From Vanilla planifolia (taxonomy: Eukaryota > Streptophyta > Magnoliopsida > Asparagales > Orchidaceae): 64,000 nt of DNA. The position numbers and the translations under genes were made by a program. Of the stretch, positions 1 to 11,286 are shown piece after piece (position 1 is the stretch's first letter; each line of letters opens with the position of its first letter). The notes beneath the pieces are model-generated. The model saw nothing but the letters and a program-made list of their open reading frames with translations, made no database searches and was not told where the DNA came from. The stretch is taken from contig CM043865.1 of NCBI GenBank assembly GCA_023846275.1, forward strand, positions 34,424,412 to 34,488,411, given 5' to 3'.

Positions 1-3000
1 AAGTAAAATAAGTACATAAGTAATTATGAAATAAAATTTTGTTGATTAAATTACATTTGATTTATGATGCATAAGTCGTAATAAAAAAAGTATGAATCGA
101 AATTCATCCCCAAGGTTTTAAGTAAATAAATCTTACATTGGCTCTAAAAAATGCATTGGTGTAAGCATAAATGTCATGCCCCACCTGACATAAACAAATA
201 CAACTAGATAAAAATGCATCCACGATATAATTTACCAAGTAATCAGAGATAATAATGCAAAATAAAAGACATGAGCTATCCTAAAATGAGTGAGGATAAC
301 AAAAATACATATAAATCTCAAAACATTAACTTAAAAATAACACAAAAGTAGCATCACACAATATATAGATACCATAATATAAAATGGTAAAACATAAATT
401 ATCTTCATATACATAAGGTCTATCACTCTTACACTCACATGAACAATATACTCTCAACCCAAGTTTTAAACTATCTTTTAAGAACCTTTAGCTTTGTGAG
501 TGTCTATATCTTGATTTATAATATAAGTAGAAAATAAGTATAATATACTTAGTAGATAAATTACTAACCACATGCAATAAGGTAGTATAAAGGCAATAAT
601 ATAGTCAAGAAACAAAATTGAGTAGCAAATAACTTAATGCATGAGAATTGAAAAATAAAAATAATAGCATCAGTATATATATGCACATATGCATCCCACT
701 CATTTATATACAAAATATTAATATAATATTAATAACATATACTATTTATAATATATCATGCTTTTTTTAATATTTAATTTTATTAATATTTCTTTATTTC
801 TTTTCTTCTCTCTCATGTTCATTTTTTCTTTAGGTCTAATCCTTTTAACCCCACTCCTAGAAGATGATATCATATCTCATCATCACATGGCCTTGGTCTT
901 TGACATACTGTGGACTTATTATTAAGTACCACTATATTAGAAGTAAAGTATCTTATCATCATTAACTATTATCCCATATTATCAACATCCTATTTTGATG
1001 AAGAACAAAACTTCTATCATGACAGAACCTTATTCTTGAGTATCAAAGATACCAAAAAAAAGTGAGGATCTCATAATTATGTAGTGATGCCTCTAACTAG
1101 TTGTGGCCCACCTTTAAATACCAAAATACTAAGAGTAAAGTATCATATCTATCAAGTCACTACAAGGTAATATCTTATGATCAATAATCTTATTAAGCTA
1201 TATTATCCTTCTTTCTTTTACTTTTTATTCTTTTTATTATTTTCTTTTCTATTTTATCAAATATTTTAATTTATATCATATATATATATATCAACATAAC
1301 AAGTGTCATAATGAAATCAGAATATATGTAATAATATTGTGTTATGTAAAAACTCATGTGATTATATTTTAATATAAGAGTCAATTAAGTTTAATAACCT
1401 GCTTATATTATAGTTATTTAGTTTTTTTTACCTAATAATTTTAAGAAATCTCTTTCATAATATTTCATTTTCTTTTATATATCCTCATTCATAATTTCTA
1501 AAATATTTTATTAATATCAATTCAATTTCTATTTTCAACTTATTAGAAATCACTATCAAAAGTTATTCCAAAATATTTCTTAAAATATTATATAATTTCT
1601 CAATTATGTCATTAGAAATTATTATATAATGAATTAGCATATTACAATGAAATATTAAATATGAATATCAATATTACAGCCAAAACATAGAAACCCCAAA
1701 ATCTCCTTTTCTCTTTCACGTCACTAATGAACCCTAATTCCTCTCATTTTAGCACAGAAAGCTTTGAACCTTAGGAGAAATCTTTGATTTGAGTAAGGGG
1801 AAGCAATAATCTTCGATTTACTTTCTTGTAGTCTTGTCATTGGAGATTTCATTAGCTAGATGGAAGCCACAAGCTACGGTAAAAAAACCATATTCTCCTT
1901 GCATGAATGATGACAAATCGATAGTGAGACTTCAATTTCTTAGTAGATTAACTATGCTCTTATGTTTAATTAGTGAATTTTGAAGTTGTCATAATCCATA
2001 TGTGGCTTCTTATTATGATTGCTAAGATAGAAGCAAATGCCTTAATTATCATTGGCATCAAATTGCTATTTTAAGATATTGTGATAAGAATCAAGAGATT
2101 TTTGAAAGATTAATCTCTTTTTGTGATCGTGAAAGTGAGAAACAAGTCTAGTAAAATTTAGAAAGTGGGAACTTCTAATTGTAAGCATAAAAATGTAAAA
2201 GAGAAGGCCATGTAATAATTAAATTGAAATGTTAATTATTATTATTATGATTTATTTTGAATTTAATTATGTTTAAATGAATAAATGCTTAAGAAATTAA
2301 GGAGCATTGGATGTAAGCATATTAGGATTGAAATTTGAATTAACTTAATTATGAAATAACTTAGGGATACTATGAATAGTATAATTAAATATATTCACTT
2401 AATTATGATATAAATATATTTATTTATTCATAGTTTATGAACCTATTTTAATAAAGTAATATTTATTACTTATGATCATGAAATTGAATATATTCATGTA
2501 AATCAATTAATTATGATATAACGTGATTTGTATAGCTTATTATTAATAAATAAACAAGATTTTTATGAGCATAAATTAAGACAAAATGAGGTATGCAAGT
2601 AACTAAGAAATGCATATTATTTATATAAATTACAGCATGAAAATAACACATTGAATGAATTTGATAAAATAATGAGAAATATATTTTTTTACGATGTTAT
2701 CCCCTGACTAAGTGTGGTACCTAGGACTATACTATACTTTGTTACTAGTACTCTGTGAAGAGCAATTGTATATGATTATAAACTATAGTATGATAAGAGA
2801 TGATGTTAAATGATATGATGATTAGCCTCCTAAAAAGTTGTCATTAATTATCTTTAGACTAACAAGATAGTTGGGTGTGGGTGTGGGTGTGTGTTATATA
2901 TAAGAGATGTTGTAATTAGCTTACCTTTGAGTTTGTAGGGTGGTTAAATATGGTTTCTAAAGCTATACTTGTAATAATTGATATGATATCAACTGATTGA

Positions 3001-3670
3001 TTTGCTTATAAGTAAAGGCCTACCCATTAGAAATTTTTAAATAAGTATTATATGGATATTATATCATATACAAGTAGGGATAATAATCAAGAAAAAATGT
3101 CTAAATTGAGGTATGAAATGAATTAAGAAAAAGAAAATTGCATAAATAAATGAAGAAAAAAGACATAAGTAAAAGAAAATACAAATTTAATCAAATAAGT
3201 ATTTTCTTTATTACTATTTTTTAATTTAATATAATTATTTATTCTTATGTTATTGTTATTTAGTTTATAACTTTCTATTCTTTACATTTATTACATTATA
3301 TTGTCTTATTATTTACAATTTATTCATTAAGTTTTTTAAGTTGATTTCTTATACTTACATTACAAGCTAACTATATTTATATTATTGAGATGATGATCCT
3401 AATAGGATTGAGGATTCAAGTATGTAGTAAATATATATTAGAAGGATTTGTCATGTGATTGTGATATATGCTATATGGTATTATCTAGATCTTGTTATTA
3501 TTTGATATTGATGTTTTATAGAAGTGGTGTGTAGTTTGTATTTTATATATCTTATAAATTATTATGGATTTTATAGATTTGGTTAATGTGGATAGTAATT
3601 TAAATGTAGTTATTAGTTTTAAATTTTATATAGATTACCTATTTTATTATTTATGTTATATTAATTGTGA

Positions 3671-3694
3671 ATATATATATATATATATATATAT
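3671..3694. repeat. (AT)n microsatellite
   Basis: An uninterrupted AT dinucleotide run of about 24 bases in AT-rich spacer. It is a simple sequence repeat and not part of any gene. Confidence 0.95.
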
Positions 3695-3942
3695 GATAAA
3701 ATATTATATCTGAAAAATAGACAGTTTATGGATGAGATTTTTTCTATTAGTTTTATGAAATTTTTAGTAATTTAATTAGATTTGAATATTATAAAAAAAT
3801 TAAGTTGAAATTAGTTTCATTCATCACTCTTTATTAAGTGGGTTAAGTGGGGTTTGATATAATATATGGAATCTAATATATGGGTGAGTTAATTAATAAA
3901 TTGAGTCAGGTGGGTTACTTAACTAAATAAGCCATCGAAAAG

Positions 3943-3943
<1 letters not shown>

Positions 3944-4025
<82 letters not shown>
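3944..4025. repeat. Long (TA)n microsatellite, about 41 units
   Basis: An uninterrupted TA dinucleotide tract of about 82 bases. On the minus strand it produces an apparent Ile-Tyr repeat ORF, which is an artefact. Perfect tracts of this length are normally highly polymorphic and can form cruciform structures. Confidence 0.97.
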
Positions 4026-4031
<6 letters not shown>

Positions 4032-4670
4032 ATGAGTATACAAAAATAGAAAAAATAGACAAAAAGGAATAAGAAATACATAAATATTAAAGTAGATAAA
4101 ATAAGTCTTGTTATACTTCATTATTATATATGACATAAGATAATAAAAAAAGAAACAAAGTATGATTTTTCTTATTGTATACCCTAATAATTAATGATAA
4201 AATGGAATAGAACCCTTGCAATTGTTATATGATGCAAGGTATGATGAGATATTAGTTATATACTTAGACATGAGTTAACATCAGATATCTCATTCTCATA
4301 TGTTGTTAGCACTTTATATAATGTTTTAATATATATAGAGATAATGAGATTATGATTAAAGTATCACTCATACTTTATGCAAATTTTGGATGTACTATGA
4401 TATACCATTAATAGCAAGTTTTGCATGATCTTTACAAATAAATATGATATGATATGATTATTTATAATTATGATATGTATGGGTAAGAATCTAAATATGA
4501 ACCATATGTTACCAATTGAAACTAAGAATTGTATGAGATAAAATTCTATAGAATAGGAATCATGATATTAATGAAAAAGTAGAACCCAAATAATAAAAAC
4601 TTTATTAAAAAAATAACTATATGATAAGAAAATAATTAAAGAATAAATGAGTTGATTTATAGGTATGTAA

Positions 4671-4671
<1 letters not shown>

Positions 4672-4711
<40 letters not shown>
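4672..4711. repeat. (TA)n microsatellite, about 20 units
   Basis: A perfect TA dinucleotide run of about 40 bases in intergenic spacer, about 650 bases from the longer TA tract. Confidence 0.95.
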
Positions 4712-4714
<3 letters not shown>

Positions 4715-5743
4715 CACTAAACTTTGTTTTATTATAACAAAATAACAATAACTTATTTTTGTATTGAGTATTGTTACTTAGGATTAGATATTATATTATT
4801 GAAATTATGATATTATTTTTTTAGTTTAATTTTATTATTCTTTTATCAATCTTATTCACACTTAAATGTTTGTTTATTATTTAGATCTTTATGATTATTA
4901 TTTGTTTTTGTTTATATTACAAGATAGATAACTAACACATTAATAAGAGAAGACTAGTCTTATAATAAGAATAAGCAATTATTCATCAAGTGATCTCAAA
5001 ACCAATCTATCATTGTTTGCTTGTAGGGCATAGTGTCATTGATGTTAATGTTATTACTCTCATATAACTTGAAATTGTTTACTTAAGTGGGTAATTTAAT
5101 AAAATTTGCAAGTGAGTCTAGGCATTACCATTATAAATAAACATGAGTTATCTTGATCTTATCTAATATACAACATGATCAACCCAATATGTATACAAAA
5201 GATGAGCAACTCTGATTCGGTCATACAAAAATCCTTTTTTAATCCAAAAAATCTTCTCATAAACAAACCAAAAAAATGATTTCTTATGCTCAAAGAAAGC
5301 TAAAAACAAATTACTTTGCAATCACATCATTGTCATGGCATATCAATCTTAGAGAGCTTTTATTTTAAAACATGAAAGCATATTAACCAATATTAATACC
5401 TTTGATGAACTTTACAATTATTTTTTTATAAAGAAAGAACAAGATTTCATTGCTCATAGCATTAACAACAGCTCACTAAATGCCTTTATGTTTGCATGAA
5501 CAAAGAATATCTATGAAAAATAATAATAAAGTAATGTTTTTTCCCTTTATAATTTTTTCAAATTTTGTTCACTCATTTAAAATATATTTTTTAAAACATA
5601 TTTTCAACTCTGTTAAATAGAGCTCAAGAATCTGTTGTGAAAAATAATAATAAAAAAAATTAATTAGTTTTTAAAAATAATTCTTTAATGTTCTCCAATT
5701 AGAAAGAGTGGTAAACTCACTCTACCGGTGATTACCGCATTGC

Positions 5744-5751
5744 TTACGTCA
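5744..5751 (-). promoter_or_regulatory. TGACGTAA motif (as-1 / TGA-bZIP type) in a GC-richer island
   Basis: The plus strand reads TTACGTCA. The minus strand therefore reads TGACGTAAGC, matching the core of the as-1 element bound by TGA-class bZIP factors. It lies in an island (about 5700-5990) that is less AT-rich than its surroundings, about 5 kb upstream of the TGA gene. No transcript start or gene could be assigned here. An 8-bp match can occur by chance, so function is only inferred. Confidence 0.25.
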
Positions 5752-8329
5752 ATCAGGGATAACGTTAGTGGAAAAGGCTTTAACGTAACATAGTGATTTC
5801 TGTTTCTTTTTGGTGATGAAGTTAATATTATCCTTCTCTCAACTTGCTTTACGTCTTTTTTGCTTTATACAATTAAGTTGCTTCACACTCATATCCATGC
5901 TTCAGTACAAGACGTGCACAACTGCAGTGCTTTCCTGGGGAGAAGTTGCTCAGTAACGGCAAAGTCTATACAGCCAAAAGCAGAACTTTGGTTCTATTCC
6001 TTTTATTATTATTTTTTTATTTTTTTATTTTTTATTTTTCTGTTTTAATGTTAAGACTATCAAAGTTTATCAAGTAAATTTTTATATATTTTTTTCTTTT
6101 ATATAAATATATATTTTTATAAGACTTTTCTCTAGTCTACATTCTTGTGTCCATATGTGGGATCAATTCAAGGCTTGCAACTTAGTATTTGACTGTAATG
6201 GGCTTACGAGAGATTATGGTATTTGCTTTTTTCCTTTACTTCAAAAGACAATCCATCACGATATTTTTTAGAAGTTAAAACAATTTATAATTCAGAATAC
6301 ATTTTTTTTTCAACGACTTATTTATCACTTTTTACTTTTTTTTAGATATTACAATAAAATTTGTCTCATATAAATGACTAGCTAAATAAATAAATATTTT
6401 TTTAAAAGAAAAATGATCAAAATCATTATTCATCATTTTGCGTGAATCAAAATCATAATCTGTCAAGTGCATTTGAAAATATTCATAATTTATTTTGAGA
6501 ATGATCTTTGTAAAAAATGTCTATTTAAAAGTATACAAATTATTATCTTGCTTGAAATAAAACTATGAATAAAATAATATTTAATATTAACAAGCTTTAT
6601 CTTATCATAAAAACTGAATTTTTTGTCATGATGATTATAGACTTGTTATAGTAGATAATCTTTGTTAGGCACTTTTGTTTATAATTAAGATCAAGAAGAA
6701 TTCTTCTCGGTCATATTTAGAATACAATAATAAAATTTTCAATCCCTTCATTATCATCTAAATTTTCAACCCAATCACTATCAATAAAATATCATAATTT
6801 AGTATTGACATATTTAGAATACAAAAAAAAATTTTGTTTGTTACCCAATGATATTTTTTTAACAATTACACATAAATTTAGACACAACACTAAATAGAAT
6901 TGTAATATTTTATATTGAATGTGATAAGTTATTAATTTGTTAACTAAACTTCTAAAATATTTTTTTATTAGCTATATCACTATAATTTTCAAACATTTAT
7001 TTTTTTATTCACATTTATAGGAGTAAAAATAATATTATAGTGAAGCATATTAAACTTCTTCAATAAATTAGCTATATATATTTTTGTGACTTCAAAATAT
7101 CATATTCTATCTACTTTACTTCAACTCCAAAAGTAGTATACAATAAATCTAAATTTATTGTTTTTAAACTTTATCATCATACTTGAAATAAATTCAACAA
7201 TAATATATCTAAAAGATTTCATATATTATATCACAAACATAAAGACACATAAGTATAATATCACATTTATTTTACTATTTCAAATAATGGGTAGTCTTGA
7301 TCCTCTTTCTTCTGAAGGAATCATCTAAAAAGTGAACATCAATTTTTGTATATCGAGTACTTAGATCCTATTTAAAGTTCATATAAGGTGTTTTTTAACT
7401 TCAAAATTTATTTTGATTTTTATCATTAATAAAACTTTATGATTCAAAATATAAATTTTCTCTTTTAAATCACTATTCAAGAATATAGATTCCATATTAT
7501 GCTGATATTCTTTTTAATTTAAATTAATAGTTAATGTTAAAATAGTTTTTATCATGTCATTGTGAGTAATAAAAGAAAAGTTTTTCACATTTTAATCTTG
7601 TTGTTATGAATACTCTTTAGCCACTAGTCATATATTATATTTTTATATGCTTTTATCTAATAAAATTTTATTTTACAAACCTATTTAGGTTGAATGATAT
7701 TTTTTCTTGTGTTAAATCTATTAACTATTATACTTGATTATTTTAAATTATAGTTATTTCCTCTTTTATGATAGATTTTATTTAATAATTTTTATTATTT
7801 TTTATGAATCATTGGATCATGATGAAATAAATTTTGAAGACTAATATATCTTTTCTAGGAGTATAATTTTTCTTAGAAATGAATCATCCTCATTGGATAG
7901 AAATATGATTAGTTGAAGTATCACAAGTTAAAGATAAAGAAGAACTAGTAGTTATATGATTAATTTTCACCTCTCTTAGAATTATATTATCTTCTAAAAT
8001 ATAATGAATATTTAATTTTTCTAAATAACTATTTTAATTTTAACCAATTTTTTAAAATAACACATCTCTATTTATGAACATTTGTTATTAACTGAATCAT
8101 ATGATTTGTAAATTATTGATGTGAAAAATAGATTCAAATAATTTAAATAAAAACTTACTTAAGATAACAATGAAGAAACCTAAATAGACAAAATTTTTAA
8201 ATTTATTTGAAATAAAATTGGAGTACACATTTAGAGTAAGTTGACATGATGTGACGAAGTTCTACTATTATTTTGTTGATGTTGAATACAATACCATTGA
8301 TATTGAGATAGTATGGTAGAATGCGAAAG

Positions 8330-10450
8330 TAACTTGGCTTGGATCTAAGGCGAATCGATCATAATTAGTAGCGATTCAGCTATGATTAGAGGCAAATTGG
8401 TAGTGTTTGGTAGAAAATTGGCCAGGATTGGCAACGATTCCATCGAGTTGGGATAGGCAGGAATCGGTCACGATCGGTGGCGATCTAGCTAGATTGAAGA
8501 TGATATGACGAAATAAGCAGTGAGTTGTAGGGAATAGGTGGCAAATTAGACTGGTCAGTAGTGAGTCAGTTGGGCGAGCTCACAGTAGGCATGTGTCGAC
8601 AAGACTTGGCTCAGATTGGTATGAGTTATAGTGGATAGGCGCGGATCGGGTTGGGCGTGCGTGAGTCGACGTGGGCCAACATAGGTTGGCTAAAGCTGGC
8701 AAGTCATTATGGGTTAGCAAAAGGTGTAGGTCATTGCTAGTCAATGCAAGGTTCTAATGGTGTACATGGGTTGACAAGGTTACGTTGGCCTGCGAGTATA
8801 AACAGGCTGACGCATGTCTGCACAGGTCGATGTGAGTAAATGATGGTTGACACTGATGTTTGTAGATAACTTTTAGAAAGCTTTTTGATACACTTTTAAA
8901 TCTCTAAACATATCAGCACTTGGGAAAACGAAGGTGCTCTATAGGGATTATAGACCAAGGAAAACAAAGCTGCTCATCTCATGATTGGTCTCTAACGACG
9001 ACTACAAAGGTTTTGATCGTGCCCAAAATGCTCCACAAAGCTACTCCTTTCTCTCTCTACTTTCACTTCTTCCTCGGGTCCCCTGTTGAAGTCGACGAGA
9101 GGGGGATTTATAGGGTGCTCGGTGAATGGAACCAAGACCACATTAGATCCTGCATGGTGACTTTCCCGAGGAATTTGATGAGTGTGGTAAGTCTACTACA
9201 CCTACAATATGTGGTAGGTCTTATACACTACTTTTATTATTTATTTTTTTTAGATATTTCTTTTATCTTCATTTGATTACCTAACCCTTCATACCATCAT
9301 CTATATTGCAATGAAGAGTTATCTATAATCTTTTTAGAAATAAGATTTATTTATTAAACTATTAAGTTAGGTTTTTTTAGAGGATATCCTAAAACAAAGA
9401 TATATTAAAGATATTGTAAGCATAGAAAAGCGATGAGCAAACTTTTGTTAAAGCGATGAAGTGAGATGATGCAAAACCAAATTTTCTTGAGGTTTCTGTG
9501 CTACTAATAATTGTTGGAAGAGAGAGAGGTCTAGGTTGTGCTTCTCGAATTCATCATATAATGTAGCAGCGACGAGAGGCAAAAGAGAAGGCAAAAGCAT
9601 GTTTCCCTGAGCCTTCATATGATCGAGCAACAATGAAGGAAGAGAAGAAGTCTAAACTTTGTCTTGTATCATCCGTACAAGAGTTATAAGGAAAAGGAGG
9701 ATCAGAGGTCATCTCTCTCAATATTTTTTAATATTTTGATGGCAAAGAAAAGATAATAAGAATATGTTAATCAAGTTTTAAGCGATACTATAATTTTAGT
9801 AGACTTTGTAAGTAGTCCTTAGTCATGTTGACTAAGAGAATAGAAAATGAGAGTTAATAAAATATGTTAACTCATATCTTTGGTATATTTATTTTTTAGG
9901 AATAAAACTTTTTCAAGTGATCTCCACTCCAAATATGTGAGAGCTCTTTTAAGTGGGATTGCTTCCATCCAATGATGGCATAGCAATCCTAAAATAGGCA
10001 TTATCTTTCTCTTTTAATGCCATTGAGGATTTTGATTATCTTTCTTAGTTTTTTTTGCATTACTTGTCCTGCAAGTCTGTTAGAAATAAAATTTAGTTTG
10101 AAGCCTTTTATCTAGTACTTCTAGAGGTAGCCTACTTTCAATAATATTTTAATTAAGGCTTTGAAGGCCCTGCATTCCATAGTTGTGTGGCCATAATCTT
10201 TATGATACTTACAAAAGTTTGTTATGTCCCAATTATACGATATGATCCGTTTATGACTAAAAGAGAACACTATTGGTTCATCTCATCTTTGTATTAGCTA
10301 TTTAATTCCTCTTTTGAGTTCAACAACAAATATTTTCTAATATCACTTCTTCTTTATGAATTACAATATCTCTCTAAGAGTTGCAATTGTAATTTCTTGA
10401 TTGCTTGACTACTTTTCATCTTTCAATAATGAGCTCCTCCCTCCCTTTAA
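8330..10450 (-). mobile_element. Degenerate Ty3/gypsy-like LTR retrotransposon remnant, minus orientation
   Basis: On the minus strand at about 10060-10240 a broken reading frame contains HKDYGHTTMEC followed by K-LIK--VGYL-KY. This matches the conserved spacer after gag in plant gypsy polyproteins (H-DYGH-T-EC--LK--IE-LI--G-L-KY). Further left, about 8900-9240 looks like a long terminal repeat. Read on the minus strand it has CTATAAATCC (about 9105-9115) followed by a C- and G-richer leader. Left of that (8330-8860) is an unusually GC-rich patch of degenerate GTCGAC/GGTTGGC-like words. The order (gag remnant at right, LTR-like block at left) fits the 3' part of a minus-oriented element. No intact ORF and no second LTR were found. 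Confidence 0.5.
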
Positions 10451-10710
10451 ACTCGAATAAACATTTTATTGTTGTGATAAAAAACTGAGAATCAAATGTT
10501 GATAAATAATATTGATTATCCTTATTGCAAAAGAATCCATCATTTTAATTAAAAGAAATTGAATAAATTTTAAATACAAATGAAGCCAAGGATGTTGGCC
10601 CGAGCTGGAAGGGGCCACTTGCATCCCTACTTTATTAGCTTTAAGAAGAGGCAAATTACATAATCAATGGGTCATCATCAGGGTTTAAAGTGTAATTTCC
10701 GAATAATTAG

Positions 10711-11286
10711 TATAATACGAGCAAGTGGATGAAGAGGCATCTCTTCTTAAGTTAGACAAATCTACACAGCTCTGCTTCCTCCTCAAAGCATCTTGGAAAT
10801 TGCTTCTTTTGGTCTCCATCTCTTCTCCGGCCGTCGCTACCTCTCTCTTGTCTTCTCCTCTGTTCTCATGTCAAGAAGAAGATAGGCCAGGGAGGCACAG
10901 GTATTGCTTCTATTTTTATTTTTTAATATTTTATTATTATTATTCTTATAAAATAGCCGTTTTTGGCTGGTCATGGTTTATGGTTAAATTTCTTCAGTTT
11001 TCCACAAGGATTTTTGTGCTTATATATTTTAATTAAATTTCATGAATAATTTGGCCTATTTATAATTAAAAAAAATACACTATAACAGTTAAATCGTCCA
11101 CTTGTTATGAAGGATGCAACTTCCATGCAAATTAACATCGTAGTATATGCTTTTTTTATGGTATTTATTTTCTCTTTTTTCTATTTGTAATCATAAATAA
11201 TTAAACAATTTTAATTATTTCAAGTTTCAGACAATCCTTGGCAAGGAATTCAAGACGATAATCTTCTTATATCTTGTTATTAAACA
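10711..11286 (+). promoter_or_regulatory. Inferred TATA-like box, 5' leader exon and leader intron of the TGA gene
   Basis: A TATAATA motif at 10711 precedes a CT-rich, less AT-rich leader. An apparent non-coding exon ends at 10900 in CAG followed by GTATTG. An AT-rich intron runs to a TTTCAG acceptor ending at 11230, and the second leader segment 11231-11286 leads to the start codon. The first exon would hold two short upstream ORFs: 10729-10755 (nine codons with stop) and 10868-10885 (six codons with stop). The second leader segment has no ATG before 11287. The transcription start is not visible from sequence. Confidence 0.45.

Larger units (their letters stand above)
1..8300. other. AT-rich intergenic region, no gene supported
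   Basis: This stretch is almost entirely AT-rich, with stop codons in all frames and no family motif that I recognise. Three long TA microsatellites and one slightly GC-richer island (about 5700-5990) are listed separately. A short GTGTGG-type repeat lies near 2875-2905. The region probably holds old transposon debris, but I could not identify coding remnants in it. Confidence 0.6.

Noticed and set aside
3915..4136. Minus-strand ORF of 73 codons with an Ile-Tyr repeat
   Set aside because: It is the translation of the TA microsatellite.
8920..9276. Plus-strand ORF of 118 codons
   Set aside because: It overlaps an LTR-like block whose promoter-like signals are on the other strand, and no protein family is recognised.
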